Part shown: piece by piece, positions 1 to 11,804 of the stretch | Layout of the letters: each line of letters opens with the position of its first letter | Numbering within the stretch: position 1 is the first letter of the stretch | Assembly (NCBI RefSeq): GCF_008153345.1 | Contig: NZ_CP042818.1 | Location: 2,108,001 to 2,172,000, forward strand | DNA length: 64,000 bases | Reading direction: 5' to 3' | Source: Treponema phagedenis | GTDB taxonomy: Bacteria; Spirochaetota; Spirochaetia; Treponematales; Treponemataceae | Made by a program: the position numbers and the translations under genes | Notes under the pieces: model-generated | Seen by the model: only the letters and a program-made list of their open reading frames with translations | Told to the model about the DNA's origin: nothing | Databases searched by the model: none

Positions 1-56
1 AAAAATTACGGCAAAGCGAAGGGAAGAACATGCAAAAGCAATGCTTTGCCAATTCG

Positions 57-480
57 AAAATTACATTTTGCCTATGGTAAACTGCCCACCGTTGCCAAAT
101 TCCAAACAATGTTTAAAAGCATCAACGCAAAACTGTAAAATTGAAGCTTTTAAACTCGTAGCACTGATTTAATCAAGAATACTAAAAATCAGTGCGTGGC
201 GGTGGTTCCAAGCCGACGGTTTAGTTTTTGCCACGGACGGCAAAACTCAGAACAATGTAAAACGATGTTTAAAAACTACCACACCGACATAAATAGGAGT
301 TTTTAAACTCGCAGCACTGATTTAAGCAAGAATACTAAAAATCAGGGCGTGGCGGTGGTTCCATACAGAAATGAGTTAAAAAACTACCACACTTTTATAA
401 ATAGAAGGTTTTAAACTCATGGTTTAGTTTTTGCCATGGACGGCAAAAACTAAACCGTGGATTTTTTTTAATAAAAGGAA
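57..480. repeat. Hairpin-rich repeat array (family copy A)
   Basis: This 5' non-coding stretch is packed with modules of the dispersed repeat family seen nine more times in the window, here in reverse orientation. It begins with the TATGGTAAACTGCCC motif and carries a stem TTTAAAAGC/GCTTTTAAA at about 112-155. A near-identical block of about 48 bp starting GCACTGATTTAA occurs at 161 and again at 314. A GGTTTAGTTTTTGCC-type hairpin occurs at 218-250 (imperfect) and 421-456 (perfect, 15 bp). No terminal inverted repeat was found, so this is probably a nested or decayed composite. No convincing gene lies in 1-593. Confidence 0.75.
421..471 (+). terminator. Perfect hairpin followed by a T-run
   Basis: GGTTTAGTTTTTGCC (421-435) pairs perfectly with 442-456 around a 6-nt loop, and a run of eight T follows within a few bases. 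It has the form of a Rho-independent terminator on the + strand. It also belongs to the repeat family, because a diverged copy without a good T-run sits at 218-250, so termination may be incidental. Confidence 0.45.
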
Positions 481-593
481 AAAAGCCTATCCAAGGGGCC
501 GCTGCCCTTGTATATCCGCAAGCCCTGAGGAACTGCCGGTTTCTATTGAATTCTTGCCCTTTTTGCGATATAGTGGGCAGTCGGAGGGTGGGT

Positions 594-2381
594 ATGCATT
601 CAGGTCAGGAGCTTCTTGCAAAAAACAGTCATGTCATTAATGAGCTGCACGCATGGGCACAGGAATTATCAAAAAAATATTGCTCAAAAACCGTTAATCT
701 TTATATTGTGCACGGGAATATCCGTGATTTTCTGCCGCACCGCGATATTGCCGGCGGTTTTGCCTTTGTGCGCATTCGAGATTATATTTCTGAAGTTATT
801 TTCGGTAATAAGGACATTATCATTTTTTATGATAAATCAAGCGGGATTAATTTTTGTCTGAATAGCATGTTGCAAGAATACCTTACAATTATGCACAGAA
901 AGTATCCCGATGTGCCGATTGAAAATCTGCTTTCAAAAGACCCTGTGGAAGCGTTTTCGTATCTTGAGCAGTATTTCAGAATGAATATGCGGCAGGGTAA
1001 GCGGATTGTGCTTATCGTTGATTATGCCGAGTCGTTAACTCCCGCAGAGGATATTGCATATCTTAACGAAACCGACCGGTATTGTTTGGTAACGTTAAAC
1101 CGTTGGTCGCATGATCCGGTTTTTACCAACGAAGATATTTCTATTGTGTTGCTGACGGAAAATATCGCCGATCTGAATACACGAATAACCGCCTCTCCTT
1201 CTACGGTAAAAATACATATTCCGCTTCCCGACGAAGCAATCAGAATTGATTTTTTGAACGATTTAAAAAACAGGGAAGATTTGTTAATTCTTGAGCGAGG
1301 GCTTAATACCGAAAAGCTTGGAAAGCTTACCGCGGGGCTTAATCTTGTCAATTTGAATCAGCTTGCGGCGGAAACCTACCAGATGAGCGATGATGACGGA
1401 AAAATCAGGGGCTCAACGCAGTCGGATCCGGTAACGCTTGAATTTTTAAAACAAAAGAAACAAGAGATTATCGAAACCGAGGCTGCGGGAATGTTGCAAT
1501 TTGTCAATACAGATCATAATCTTTCGTATATTGCCGGTAATAGTTTTGTAAAAAAACGGTTTGTCAATGCCGCAAAGGCAATACGGCAAGGAAGAGCCGA
1601 TGTGTTGCCGATGGGGTATTTAATAACCGGCCCGATCGGAACGGGCAAAACGTTTATGGTTTCCGCATTTGCGGGTGAAATAGGCATACCGATGGTGCGG
1701 CTGTGCAATTTTCATTCAATGCAGCAGCGCACCGCGGAGGCAAACCTTGAAAAAGTTCTGAACATCCTCAAAGCGATGGCGCCCGTTGCGGTGATGGTTG
1801 ACGAGGCGGATGCGGTGTTTAATGCAAAACGAGATTCAACCGGCGGAGAGTCGAGAATTTTTGCACAAATCAGTAGCTTTATGGGAAACACCGATTATCG
1901 CGGAAAAATTATTTGGTTTTTAATCACCTCGCGTCCCGACCTGCTTCCGATTGACTTAAAACGGCAGGGAAGAGCGGAAGAGCATTTGGCGGTTTTTTAT
2001 CCCGAAACAGCCGAGGAAAAGATTGAGTTGCTTGAAACCTTGCAGCGAAAACTTAAAATACGGCTCAAAGATGTAAATCCCGCCGGCATTATTAAAAAAC
2101 TGAAATTTCCCGTCTCCGGAGCGGATTTGGAAGCAATATTGGTGCGCTCAAAATTGAATGCGGCAATGGAAAACCGCATGATGATCGTCAATGCGGATAT
2201 TGAGCAAACCATTGAGGATTTTATTCCGCCTTCGTACCCGTATGAGATTGAATTACAAAATCTTGTGGCGGTGCTTGAATGTACCAGCAAAGAGATGATC
2301 CCGAAAAAATACCAAAACTTTGACCGCTCAAAACTTGCCGCCGAAATTCTTGAACTAAAACAACTGCTCGGTGAAAAATAA
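594..2381 (+). CDS. AAA+ family ATPase
   Basis: A 595-residue protein of which the last ~300 residues form a single AAA+ module: Walker A GPIGTGKT, Walker B AVMVDEADAV, and a downstream arginine-finger-like region near RQGRAEEH. The first ~270 residues resemble a second, degenerate P-loop domain with Walker-B-like LIVDYAESL but no Walker A. I chose ATG 594 because GGAGGG lies 5 bases upstream; an in-frame TTG at 546 has no ribosome site. The family (CDC48/FtsH-like AAA core) remodels proteins using ATP, but the substrate is unknown. The next gene is convergent, only 36 bases away, and encodes a DUF438 sensor-like protein; I infer no functional link. No signal peptide or membrane segment is visible, so it is probably cytoplasmic. 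Confidence 0.85.
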   Translation: MHSGQELLAKNSHVINELHAWAQELSKKYCSKTVNLYIVHGNIRDFLPHRDIAGGFAFVRIRDYISEVIFGNKDIIIFYDKSSGINFCLNSMLQEYLTIMHRKYPDVPIENLLSKDPVEAFSYLEQYFRMNMRQGKRIVLIVDYAESLTPAEDIAYLNETDRYCLVTLNRWSHDPVFTNEDISIVLLTENIADLNTRITASPSTVKIHIPLPDEAIRIDFLNDLKNREDLLILERGLNTEKLGKLTAGLNLVNLNQLAAETYQMSDDDGKIRGSTQSDPVTLEFLKQKKQEIIETEAAGMLQFVNTDHNLSYIAGNSFVKKRFVNAAKAIRQGRADVLPMGYLITGPIGTGKTFMVSAFAGEIGIPMVRLCNFHSMQQRTAEANLEKVLNILKAMAPVAVMVDEADAVFNAKRDSTGGESRIFAQISSFMGNTDYRGKIIWFLITSRPDLLPIDLKRQGRAEEHLAVFYPETAEEKIELLETLQRKLKIRLKDVNPAGIIKKLKFPVSGADLEAILVRSKLNAAMENRMMIVNADIEQTIEDFIPPSYPYEIELQNLVAVLECTSKEMIPKKYQNFDRSKLAAEILELKQLLGEK

Positions 2382-2417
2382 GCTCCTATATTATAACAGG
2401 TATAGCAGCAGCGGTTT

Positions 2418-3950
2418 TCAAAAAAAACTTTTGATAGCTTTCAGTAAATCCTCAAGCGGCATTCCGGAGCGCTCGCTCATAATGCGGATACTTGCCTTCG
2501 GGAGCATAATTCGGGCTAACGGCGTTTTCAGCATTTTGAATTTGGGATTAATTGTTTCCAATGCGTCCCGCAATTCGGGAGCCGCAGCCAAAAGGTCTTT
2601 GAGCATCGTGTCGGGAGTAATGTCGTCGGCGGTAAAGGTTTTAGCCGCGCCCTCGCTCGGCTGAGAGCATTCTTCCGTAACTGGTTCTGCGGGGGCAGTG
2701 CTTTCGTTTTTTTTATTTTCCCAGGTTAAAAGGGTTTGGGAGCCCTGCAAACTTCTGATATGCGTACAATCCTGCATCATTTCAAGCACGCCTCTAAATT
2801 TTCCGTCAGAATCGCGCACTGCCGTATACTGAATATAGATAAAAAGATCGGGTTTATTAATCCAAAACTCAGCCGTGTCCTGCTCCCCCGACCTGAACTT
2901 TTCGATTATTTCTTCTACTATGTGCACACTCGCCCGCGGATGACAGTTTGCCACATTACGCCCGATAACGTTTTTACTGCGCGGAAACACGCGGTGCTTG
3001 GTATCGGAGTAAAAACATACCAGCTCATTTTCATCAACATAGGAAAGGTCTACCGGCAAATGTTGATAAATCAGGTTGATCTGCTCCAATGTCAGCTTGC
3101 CCATCGCCACATCCAACACGCCGCCGCTGTGTGCAATGCCGTGTTTTTGCAACACCTTCGCAAGGTCTTCCGCCAAAGAATGCTCCGCTGCGGGCTCGGC
3201 TGCGGCAGGTGCGGGCTCCTTTTCGTCAACCTGAATCCATGCAAAGCCGATTTCTTTGTCGCCCGCCTTCATTTCCTCAAACTCTTTTTCGCTAATCATT
3301 GCAAGCGAGGTTGGGTATAACACAGACTCTTCCTTGAGTAAAAGGTCGCGAATATCATCAACGATGGTTTGTTGCATTGCGATAAATTCATCGTCCTTAT
3401 CTTCCGCCAAAAGCTTCGCCGCATTTCGGATTTCATCGCGGATAAAATTATCCAGCGTCCACATGGTGGTTGTCGGACGGTCAAAACCTTTTTGCTCAAG
3501 AATTGAGTACAATTGATTTTGTTTTCTTGAAAGGTGAATTTTAAACTGCTCCAATCGTTCATACAGCTCCAGCCACTGGTTTTTAATCAGCGGATACTGC
3601 ACCAAGTCTTCAATCTCTTTTAAGATTTTTTGCAGCGCATCATTTTCCCGATAATAGCACATAATCGGATGGTTTTTATCCAAATCGGGACGGCTTGTGT
3701 CCATTACTTCTTCAAAAAGCTCAAGCATTTTTTGAATATTTTCTTTTCTGCACTCGTCATCTTCAATTTCTTTTAATTCCTGCTCGGCAAGGGCAATCTC
3801 ATACGGCTTTACCGTTCCAACCTTTTCCCGTATCTGCTTTCGTGCCTCTTCCAAATCGATGGCTCCGGCATTATATGCATCTTTTATCTGCAAAATCAGC
3901 TGCAATTTTGTATCATCAACATCGGATAAATGCTTTCTCATTTCCAACAT
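2418..3950 (-). CDS. DUF438 protein with hemerythrin-like, PAS and DUF1858 domains
   Basis: A 510-residue soluble protein with a recognisable order: DUF438 (about 1-80), a hemerythrin/HHE-like region (about 95-235), a PAS domain (about 285-400, with a LSYVDENELVCFYS core), a low-complexity linker, and a C-terminal DUF1858 domain (about 440-510, ending LEDLLKAIKSFF). Proteins with this order are thought to be redox, iron or NO-linked sensors in anaerobes. Not all expected iron ligands are present: the usual GHPIHT motif reads NHPIMC, and the MW..HDEIR histidine is absent in MWTLDNFIRDEIR. One His (IHLSRKQNQ) and the EES.LYP glutamate remain. Iron binding is therefore doubtful. The gene converges on the AAA+ ATPase. 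The start is ATG; an alternative ATG lies three codons in. Confidence 0.8.
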   Translation of the reverse strand: MLEMRKHLSDVDDTKLQLILQIKDAYNAGAIDLEEARKQIREKVGTVKPYEIALAEQELKEIEDDECRKENIQKMLELFEEVMDTSRPDLDKNHPIMCYYRENDALQKILKEIEDLVQYPLIKNQWLELYERLEQFKIHLSRKQNQLYSILEQKGFDRPTTTMWTLDNFIRDEIRNAAKLLAEDKDDEFIAMQQTIVDDIRDLLLKEESVLYPTSLAMISEKEFEEMKAGDKEIGFAWIQVDEKEPAPAAAEPAAEHSLAEDLAKVLQKHGIAHSGGVLDVAMGKLTLEQINLIYQHLPVDLSYVDENELVCFYSDTKHRVFPRSKNVIGRNVANCHPRASVHIVEEIIEKFRSGEQDTAEFWINKPDLFIYIQYTAVRDSDGKFRGVLEMMQDCTHIRSLQGSQTLLTWENKKNESTAPAEPVTEECSQPSEGAAKTFTADDITPDTMLKDLLAAAPELRDALETINPKFKMLKTPLARIMLPKASIRIMSERSGMPLEDLLKAIKSFF

Positions 3951-4500
3951 AGTGCGCTCTTTGTATTCGTTGCTAAAATAATAAAAGAGTATAATTTTTT
4001 AAAAGCGTTTATTTTTAAAATTAGACTCGGTTTACATAACAAATATAAAACGAAACCCTTTTACTGTCAAGCATTTTACGTCCGTTGAAAAAACATGCCG
4101 CTTTTTTAAAACAGAGGGGAAAAGGTCTTTTACAGAACGCTTGGATAAATCAAGAAAAGAGCTTGCACTTTTTCATGATTTACTGTATTATCGGGTGTAT
4201 TGCGATAAAATCGAAAGAGAATTCAAAACAGCATGTTTCGGCAGCGTTTTGGTGTTTTTCGTACATGATTTTTTCTTAAAATTTATCCGACAAAGGATAA
4301 ATGGCTTTTTGCACTCTTTTGTTTTTTTCGTATGAAAAAGAACAGAATTTTTAAAACCTCTTTTTTTGCTTTAAATTCGGATGAAGCTTTCTAAATAATT
4401 TTATATTTTATTCAGATTTCTTGCTTCCTTAATTTATCAAAAAATTAAGTGAGAGAAGTTTTCTATAGTTTTATACATTTATAGAAGGTTCTTCTATAAA
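3951..4500. other. AT-rich intergenic region without a supported gene
   Basis: This 550-base divergent region separates the DUF438 gene (minus) from the DUF2007 gene (plus) and must hold promoters for both. Two overlapping 64-codon frames at 4085-4335 lack ribosome sites, start at non-ATG codons or in poor context, and read as low-complexity Phe-rich sequence, so I do not call them. Near 4460-4500 the sequence TTCTATAGTTTTATACA followed by TTATAGAAGGTTCTTCTATAA forms a small palindrome (TTATAGAAG/CTTCTATAA) just before the next gene. Confidence 0.6.
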
Positions 4501-5028
4501 TTGTATAAAAACTTGTTAAAATTTAATGAGCACTTTATGCAAATACTGGTTATTGTATGTTTTTTATTATTCGCCCTACTCCTTTTTAAGAATAAAGACA
4601 ATTTTTTTAAGGCGTCAAAACCGGAATCAACCGAAGAGGAGCGTTTAAAAAACCTTGTAGAGATGGAAGATGAGTATTATCGAAAAACCGCTGCGGGTGA
4701 GCAAACGCTTCCTTTTGTAAAACTTTTTTATCAGCAGGATTGTATGATTGTCAAATCGATCTTACAAAGCGAAGGCATTCCGTATCATGTTAAGCAGGAG
4801 CATCTTTCTTCCGTTTTGATCGGTCAAGGTGTCGCGGGACAAAACGATACCTATTTTTATATCCTCCGAAAGGATTATGAGGATGCCTTAAAAATTATAA
4901 ACGATTTTATCGCTCAAAAAGAAAAGAGCTTCCACAAGCCAAAGACAATCTCTCGTGTTATTCCTTTTTCGACATACAACCCGAAACGGGATGATACGGT
5001 TGCGATTATTATTTTTCAAAAAGAATAA
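4501..5028 (+). CDS. Membrane-anchored DUF2007 domain protein
   Basis: A 175-residue protein with one N-terminal membrane segment (about residues 12-29, ILVIVCFLLFALLLF). A DUF2007 domain follows at about 70-145: FVKLFYQQDCMIVKSILQ and EGIPYHVK match the family pattern in which a small ferredoxin-like fold is described as a putative signal-transducing protein. The function is unknown. The start is uncertain: TTG 4501 has AGAAGG 12 bases upstream inside a small palindrome, whereas ATG 4537 (residue 13) has no clear ribosome site. The gene stands alone and is followed by a repeat element. The last ~25 residues are basic and polar without homology I recognise. Confidence 0.7.
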   Translation: MYKNLLKFNEHFMQILVIVCFLLFALLLFKNKDNFFKASKPESTEEERLKNLVEMEDEYYRKTAAGEQTLPFVKLFYQQDCMIVKSILQSEGIPYHVKQEHLSSVLIGQGVAGQNDTYFYILRKDYEDALKIINDFIAQKEKSFHKPKTISRVIPFSTYNPKRDDTVAIIIFQKE

Positions 5029-5100
5029 AAATAGTTACACCCTTATGGACAAATATATTTGGATATCTTGCAGAAACTTGATCAGCTTTTGGAAAGAACC

Positions 5101-5275
5101 TAGTATTGCGTTTTTTGCTGCCTCGATCCGTTTTAAAGCATTTGATACAAGTCGCAAAAAATCATAAAAAAGAGCCCGACTCGGCGCAACGGTGGGCAAT
5201 TTACCACAGGGATACTGAATCCGCAAGCCATCATTGCTGCTCGCTTTTTTCAGCATAACAGTAAGGTAATGAGCA
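5101..5275 (+). repeat. Dispersed repeat, short form (copy B)
   Basis: The left end TAGTATTGCGTTTTTT at 5101 matches the terminal repeat of other copies. It is followed by the shared tract AAAAAAGAGCCCGACTCGGC, the core CAACGGTGGGCAATTTACCA and the tail ACTGAATCCGCAAGCC. The hairpin modules present in longer copies are absent, so this is the short version. The right end is degraded near 5275. Confidence 0.7.
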
Positions 5276-5339
5276 TATCCCTTACAAAAGAATATCGCAA
5301 AGAGCGCCTAAAGAAAATTTTTAAAAAGGAGAGTTTATT

Positions 5340-5780
5340 ATGAAAAGGAACAAAAAAGCTATTTTTTTAGCAGCTTTCGCATTCGCGGGGAGTTGTATTT
5401 TTACAAATTGTGCCGGCGAGCCTAAAAATCAGACATCTGCAAACGACAAACAAGTGATTGCAGAACTTAAGGAATCTGAAAAAATGCTCAATGCAACACT
5501 ACCAAGGATGATTGACTCGGTTACCAATTGGGATGAAGTAAAATTTAAAGAGCCCGATGTCTATGAATATTATTATACTATTTTAAATATTGAAGAAAAA
5601 AAATTAGGTTCAAAAAAAGAATTTTTGCAAACAGTGCTCAAAAACTCCATTATAGAAAATTACAAAGACAATGCGGCGGTAGATATTTTCAGAATTAATA
5701 ACATGACGCTCAAGCATATCTACCGTGATAAAAACAAAACAGAAATTTTTACAATCACTCTCTTGCCGGGAGAGTATTAA
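5340..5780 (+). CDS. Small putative lipoprotein
   Basis: A 146-residue exported protein. The N-terminus MKRNKK is basic, followed by a hydrophobic stretch and a probable lipobox FTNC with Cys about residue 25, typical of a spirochaete lipoprotein. The mature part is charged and helix-like, with ASN/KQVIAELKESEKML and repeated Tyr near residue 80. I do not recognise a domain. A strong ribosome site AAAGGAGAG lies 7-8 bases before ATG. The gene is bracketed by a repeat element upstream and the aepX operon downstream, and is probably its own transcription unit. Function unknown. Confidence 0.75.
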   Translation: MKRNKKAIFLAAFAFAGSCIFTNCAGEPKNQTSANDKQVIAELKESEKMLNATLPRMIDSVTNWDEVKFKEPDVYEYYYTILNIEEKKLGSKKEFLQTVLKNSIIENYKDNAAVDIFRINNMTLKHIYRDKNKTEIFTITLLPGEY

Positions 5781-5935
5781 GAAGTTTCTTGCATGGATAA
5801 AATTTATTATTGCTAAATCTATTCAAACGTACAATCATGTTAACGAAAATTAAAAAACGATTTTTATGCAATTTTTTATGTAATAAGGTACATAATAATT
5901 ATAAAAATACAATTAGCTAAACGAGGCTTATTTTT

Positions 5936-7237
5936 ATGAATAAAACCGTATACTTAGGACTTACCGGAGATATAATACATCCGGGAATTATTAATATTAT
6001 AAGCGAGGGAGCAAAACACGGCGACCTGATTATCGGTTTATTGACCGATAGCGCTATTGCTTTCCACAAAAGGCTTCCCTACCTCACCTACGAACAGCGC
6101 AAGCAAGTTGTTGAGCATATTAAAGGGGTAAGCAAGGTTATACCACAAGAAGACTGGTCATATGTTCCGAATTTAAAAAAACTGAAGCCTGATTTTATTA
6201 TTCACGGAGACGACTGGCTGCGTGGCTCATTATCCAAAATTAGAGACGAAGTTGTGGAAGCCCTGAAAGAATGGGGCGGAAAAATTATCGAAGTGCCGTA
6301 TACGCAAGGAATTAACTCTTCCGCTTTTGTAGAAAGTATACATACCATCGGTACAACTCCAGACATTAGAATGAAAACCTTGCGCCGCCTTATAGAAGCA
6401 AAGCCTATTGTGCGGATTATGGAAGCGCATTCGGGACTCTCCGGACTCATTATTGAAAACCTTGAAGTTGAAAAAGAAGGCGGAACTCACCGGTTTGACG
6501 GTATGTGGTCGTCAAGCCTTACGGATTCCACCAGCAAGGGAAAGCCCGATATTGAAGCGGTTGATCTGACAACTCGACTTCAAACATTAACGGACATTCT
6601 TGAGTGCACAACAAAACCGATTATTTACGACGGAGATACAGGCGGAAAACCTGAGCATTTTATTTTTACAGTCAGAACGCTTGAACGAAACGGTATTTCG
6701 GCAGTTATCATCGAAGATAAGGTTGGATTAAAAAAGAACAGTCTCTTCGGTACGGAAGCAAAACAAGAGCTCGCTCCGGTTGATGATTTTTGTTACAAAA
6801 TAAGTGCCGGTAAAAAGGCTCAAGTTACAAAAGAATTTATGATTATTGCCCGCCTTGAATCTCTGATTGCGGGAAGGACTGTTGACGAAGCACTGGAACG
6901 TGCGTTTGCATATGTAAAAGCCGGCGCCGATGGCGTGATGATTCACAGTAAAGAAAAAGACGGACAGGATATAAAAGATTTTTGTCTGCGTTTTAGAAAA
7001 GAGTATGAAAAAGTGCCCATTGTGCTTGTTCCCACAACCTATAATCAATTTACAGAAAGGGAGCTGGCATCTTGGGGAGCAAATATCATCATATATGCAA
7101 ATCACATGCTGAGGGCTTCATATCCGGCAATGCACAAGGTTGCAAAAACCATCTTGGAAACCGAACGCTCTTTAGAAGTGAATGATCTCTGCCTTTCGAT
7201 CAAAAATATTTTAGAATTAATACCGGGAACAAAATAA
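5936..7237 (+). CDS. aepX: Phosphoenolpyruvate mutase with N-terminal cytidylyltransferase-like domain
   Basis: 433 residues in two parts. Residues 1-135 look like a glycerol-3-phosphate cytidylyltransferase-type nucleotidyltransferase, but the HxGH signature is degenerate (GDIIHPGI at 11-18). Residues 145-433 are a phosphoenolpyruvate mutase of the isocitrate-lyase superfamily, with DGDTGG at 232-237 and the hallmark EDKVGLKKNSLFG at 260-272. The enzyme rearranges phosphoenolpyruvate into phosphonopyruvate, the entry step to C-P bond compounds. The stop is one base before the start of the phosphonopyruvate decarboxylase gene, so the two are co-transcribed. Start ATG 5936 has CGAGGC upstream. 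The N-terminal domain is a known fusion partner of such mutases, but its role is unclear. Confidence 0.95.
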   Translation: MNKTVYLGLTGDIIHPGIINIISEGAKHGDLIIGLLTDSAIAFHKRLPYLTYEQRKQVVEHIKGVSKVIPQEDWSYVPNLKKLKPDFIIHGDDWLRGSLSKIRDEVVEALKEWGGKIIEVPYTQGINSSAFVESIHTIGTTPDIRMKTLRRLIEAKPIVRIMEAHSGLSGLIIENLEVEKEGGTHRFDGMWSSSLTDSTSKGKPDIEAVDLTTRLQTLTDILECTTKPIIYDGDTGGKPEHFIFTVRTLERNGISAVIIEDKVGLKKNSLFGTEAKQELAPVDDFCYKISAGKKAQVTKEFMIIARLESLIAGRTVDEALERAFAYVKAGADGVMIHSKEKDGQDIKDFCLRFRKEYEKVPIVLVPTTYNQFTERELASWGANIIIYANHMLRASYPAMHKVAKTILETERSLEVNDLCLSIKNILELIPGTK

Positions 7238-7238
7238 A

Positions 7239-10216
<2,978 letters not shown>

Positions 10217-10288
10217 GTTTTGTATAGTTGAGTATTTCAAATACTTTAATATAAATAACGAAAAATAATTTCAATTAAAGGAAACCTA

Positions 10289-11380
10289 ATGAAACATTCA
10301 GTAGCGTTAATCGGCTGCGGCCGCATTAGTTTTAAACATATAGAAGCCTTTGTTGCAATGCAAGATAGGGTTGATTTAATTGCCGTATGTGATCCTATTT
10401 TGGAGCGCGCTCAAGAAAAAAAAGCGGAATATGAAAAAACTGCTAAAGGAACTGTGCAGATATTTGCGGATTACAAAGAAATGCTTGATGTTTGTAATCC
10501 TGAAATTGTAACAATCGCAACAGAATCCGGCAAGCATAAAGAGATTGCCGTATATTGTCTAAATCATGGAACTCATGTTATCTGTGAAAAGCCGATGGCT
10601 TTATCCACCTCAGACGCACAGGAAATGATTGCTACGGCAAAGCAAAATAATAAAAAGCTTGCTGTTTGCTTTCAGAATCGCTTCAATGCTCCCGTTGTAA
10701 AAATGCGCGAAGCTTATGAAAAAGGACGTTTCGGCAAGATATTACATGGAATGATTCAAATACGATGGAACCGCAATGAAGAATATTACCAACAAGCAAA
10801 ATGGCGAGGCACTTGGGCTCAGGACGGCGGTACGTTAATGAACCAGTGTACGCACGGCATTGACCTTTTACAGTGGATGATGGGAGAAGATGCGGTTCGC
10901 GTGCAAGCGCAAACACGGCGTTTTATGCGTCCGATTGAAGCCGAAGACTTTGGCTGTGCCATTGTAGAATTTGCATCGGGCGCTGTCGGAATTATAGAAG
11001 GCACCGCCGATGTATATCCTAAAAATTTAAACGAAACTATCAGCCTTTTCGGTACTGAAGGAACCGTTGTTATCGGCGGCTTGGCGGTAAACAAAATGGA
11101 AACGTGGCGTTTTGCCGATGCGGAAAAAGTTGGGGATACAGAAGAAAAAGTCTTAAATCCCAATGAAAAAGATCCGCCCACGGTATACGGCTTTGGGCAT
11201 TCAGCTTTATTTAAAGACTTTATAGATTCGATTGAGCAAAATCGCGAACCGCTTGTTTCAGGGGAGAAAGGGAAAAAAGCACTCGAAATAATTTTAGCAA
11301 TTTATAAATCACAAAAAACAGGCTTGCCTGTTACGCTTCCTTGTGAGTTTTCAACCTTAGATATGAAAGGTGTTTTTTAA
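10289..11380 (+). CDS. wlbA: Gfo/Idh/MocA oxidoreductase, probable UDP-GlcNAcA 3-dehydrogenase
   Basis: 363 residues. An N-terminal NAD-binding Rossmann fold opens with VALIGCGRISFKHIEAF, followed by the family EKPMA motif (about residue 99) with its catalytic Lys, and the Gfo/Idh/MocA C-terminal domain containing GGTLMNQCTHGIDLLQW. Many family members oxidise sugar nucleotides. Assignment to the WlbA/WbpB step (C3 oxidation of UDP-GlcNAc uronic acid) rests on context: a DegT-type aminotransferase and a hexapeptide N-acetyltransferase matching WlbC and WlbB lie downstream, and wbpI and wbpA are in the same cluster. AAAGGAAA precedes the ATG. The gene is separated from its partners by a toxin-antitoxin pair. 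Confidence 0.82.
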   Translation: MKHSVALIGCGRISFKHIEAFVAMQDRVDLIAVCDPILERAQEKKAEYEKTAKGTVQIFADYKEMLDVCNPEIVTIATESGKHKEIAVYCLNHGTHVICEKPMALSTSDAQEMIATAKQNNKKLAVCFQNRFNAPVVKMREAYEKGRFGKILHGMIQIRWNRNEEYYQQAKWRGTWAQDGGTLMNQCTHGIDLLQWMMGEDAVRVQAQTRRFMRPIEAEDFGCAIVEFASGAVGIIEGTADVYPKNLNETISLFGTEGTVVIGGLAVNKMETWRFADAEKVGDTEEKVLNPNEKDPPTVYGFGHSALFKDFIDSIEQNREPLVSGEKGKKALEIILAIYKSQKTGLPVTLPCEFSTLDMKGVF

Positions 11381-11391
11381 TTTCATAAATA

Positions 11392-11802
11392 ATGAAAGAT
11401 CTTATTATTCAAAAACTAAACCGTTTTTTTGACAAGCAAGAGACCATTATTTTAGTTCTGCTATACGGCTCCTATGCGCGCGGCAGTCAAACCGAGTTAA
11501 GTGATGTGGATCTCGCTGTTGCTGCACGGACGGATTTAAGTCTTGATGATTTTTTGACATTGCGGATGGAGCTTTCTTTATTGTTCGAAAAAGAAATTGA
11601 TTTAGTTGATATACGAAAAATAGACGGTTTATTGCATTATAAAGTTTTTACTGAGGGGATTTGTATAAAAAAAACAGAAAATGACGGCAAATCACTGTTG
11701 CATAAAAACATTATGACCGCCTTGTTTTGGTATGAAGATTATTATCCGTTATATCTTCGTTCACAAAAAGTGATACTAAAAAAAGCTTTTGGTTCTGTTT
11801 AA
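11392..11802 (+). CDS. mntA: MntA-type nucleotidyltransferase antitoxin
   Basis: 136 residues, a minimal nucleotidyltransferase. The signature GSx10DxD is present as GSYARGSQTELSDVD (G26-S27, D38, D40), with the third carboxylate probably in EIDLVD around residue 75. It ends with a FWYEDYYPLYLRSQ segment typical of MntA. In the characterised type VII systems, MntA neutralises the HepT RNase by AMPylating its active-site Tyr. The hepT gene follows two bases after the stop. The pair is inserted between wlbA and wlbC, in the same orientation, without a clear ribosome site of its own. Confidence 0.88.
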   Translation: MKDLIIQKLNRFFDKQETIILVLLYGSYARGSQTELSDVDLAVAARTDLSLDDFLTLRMELSLLFEKEIDLVDIRKIDGLLHYKVFTEGICIKKTENDGKSLLHKNIMTALFWYEDYYPLYLRSQKVILKKAFGSV

Positions 11803-11804
11803 CC

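Noticed and set aside
4085-4335. Two overlapping 64-codon frames between the DUF438 and DUF2007 genes
   Set aside because: No ribosome site, low-complexity Phe-rich products and no recognisable family.
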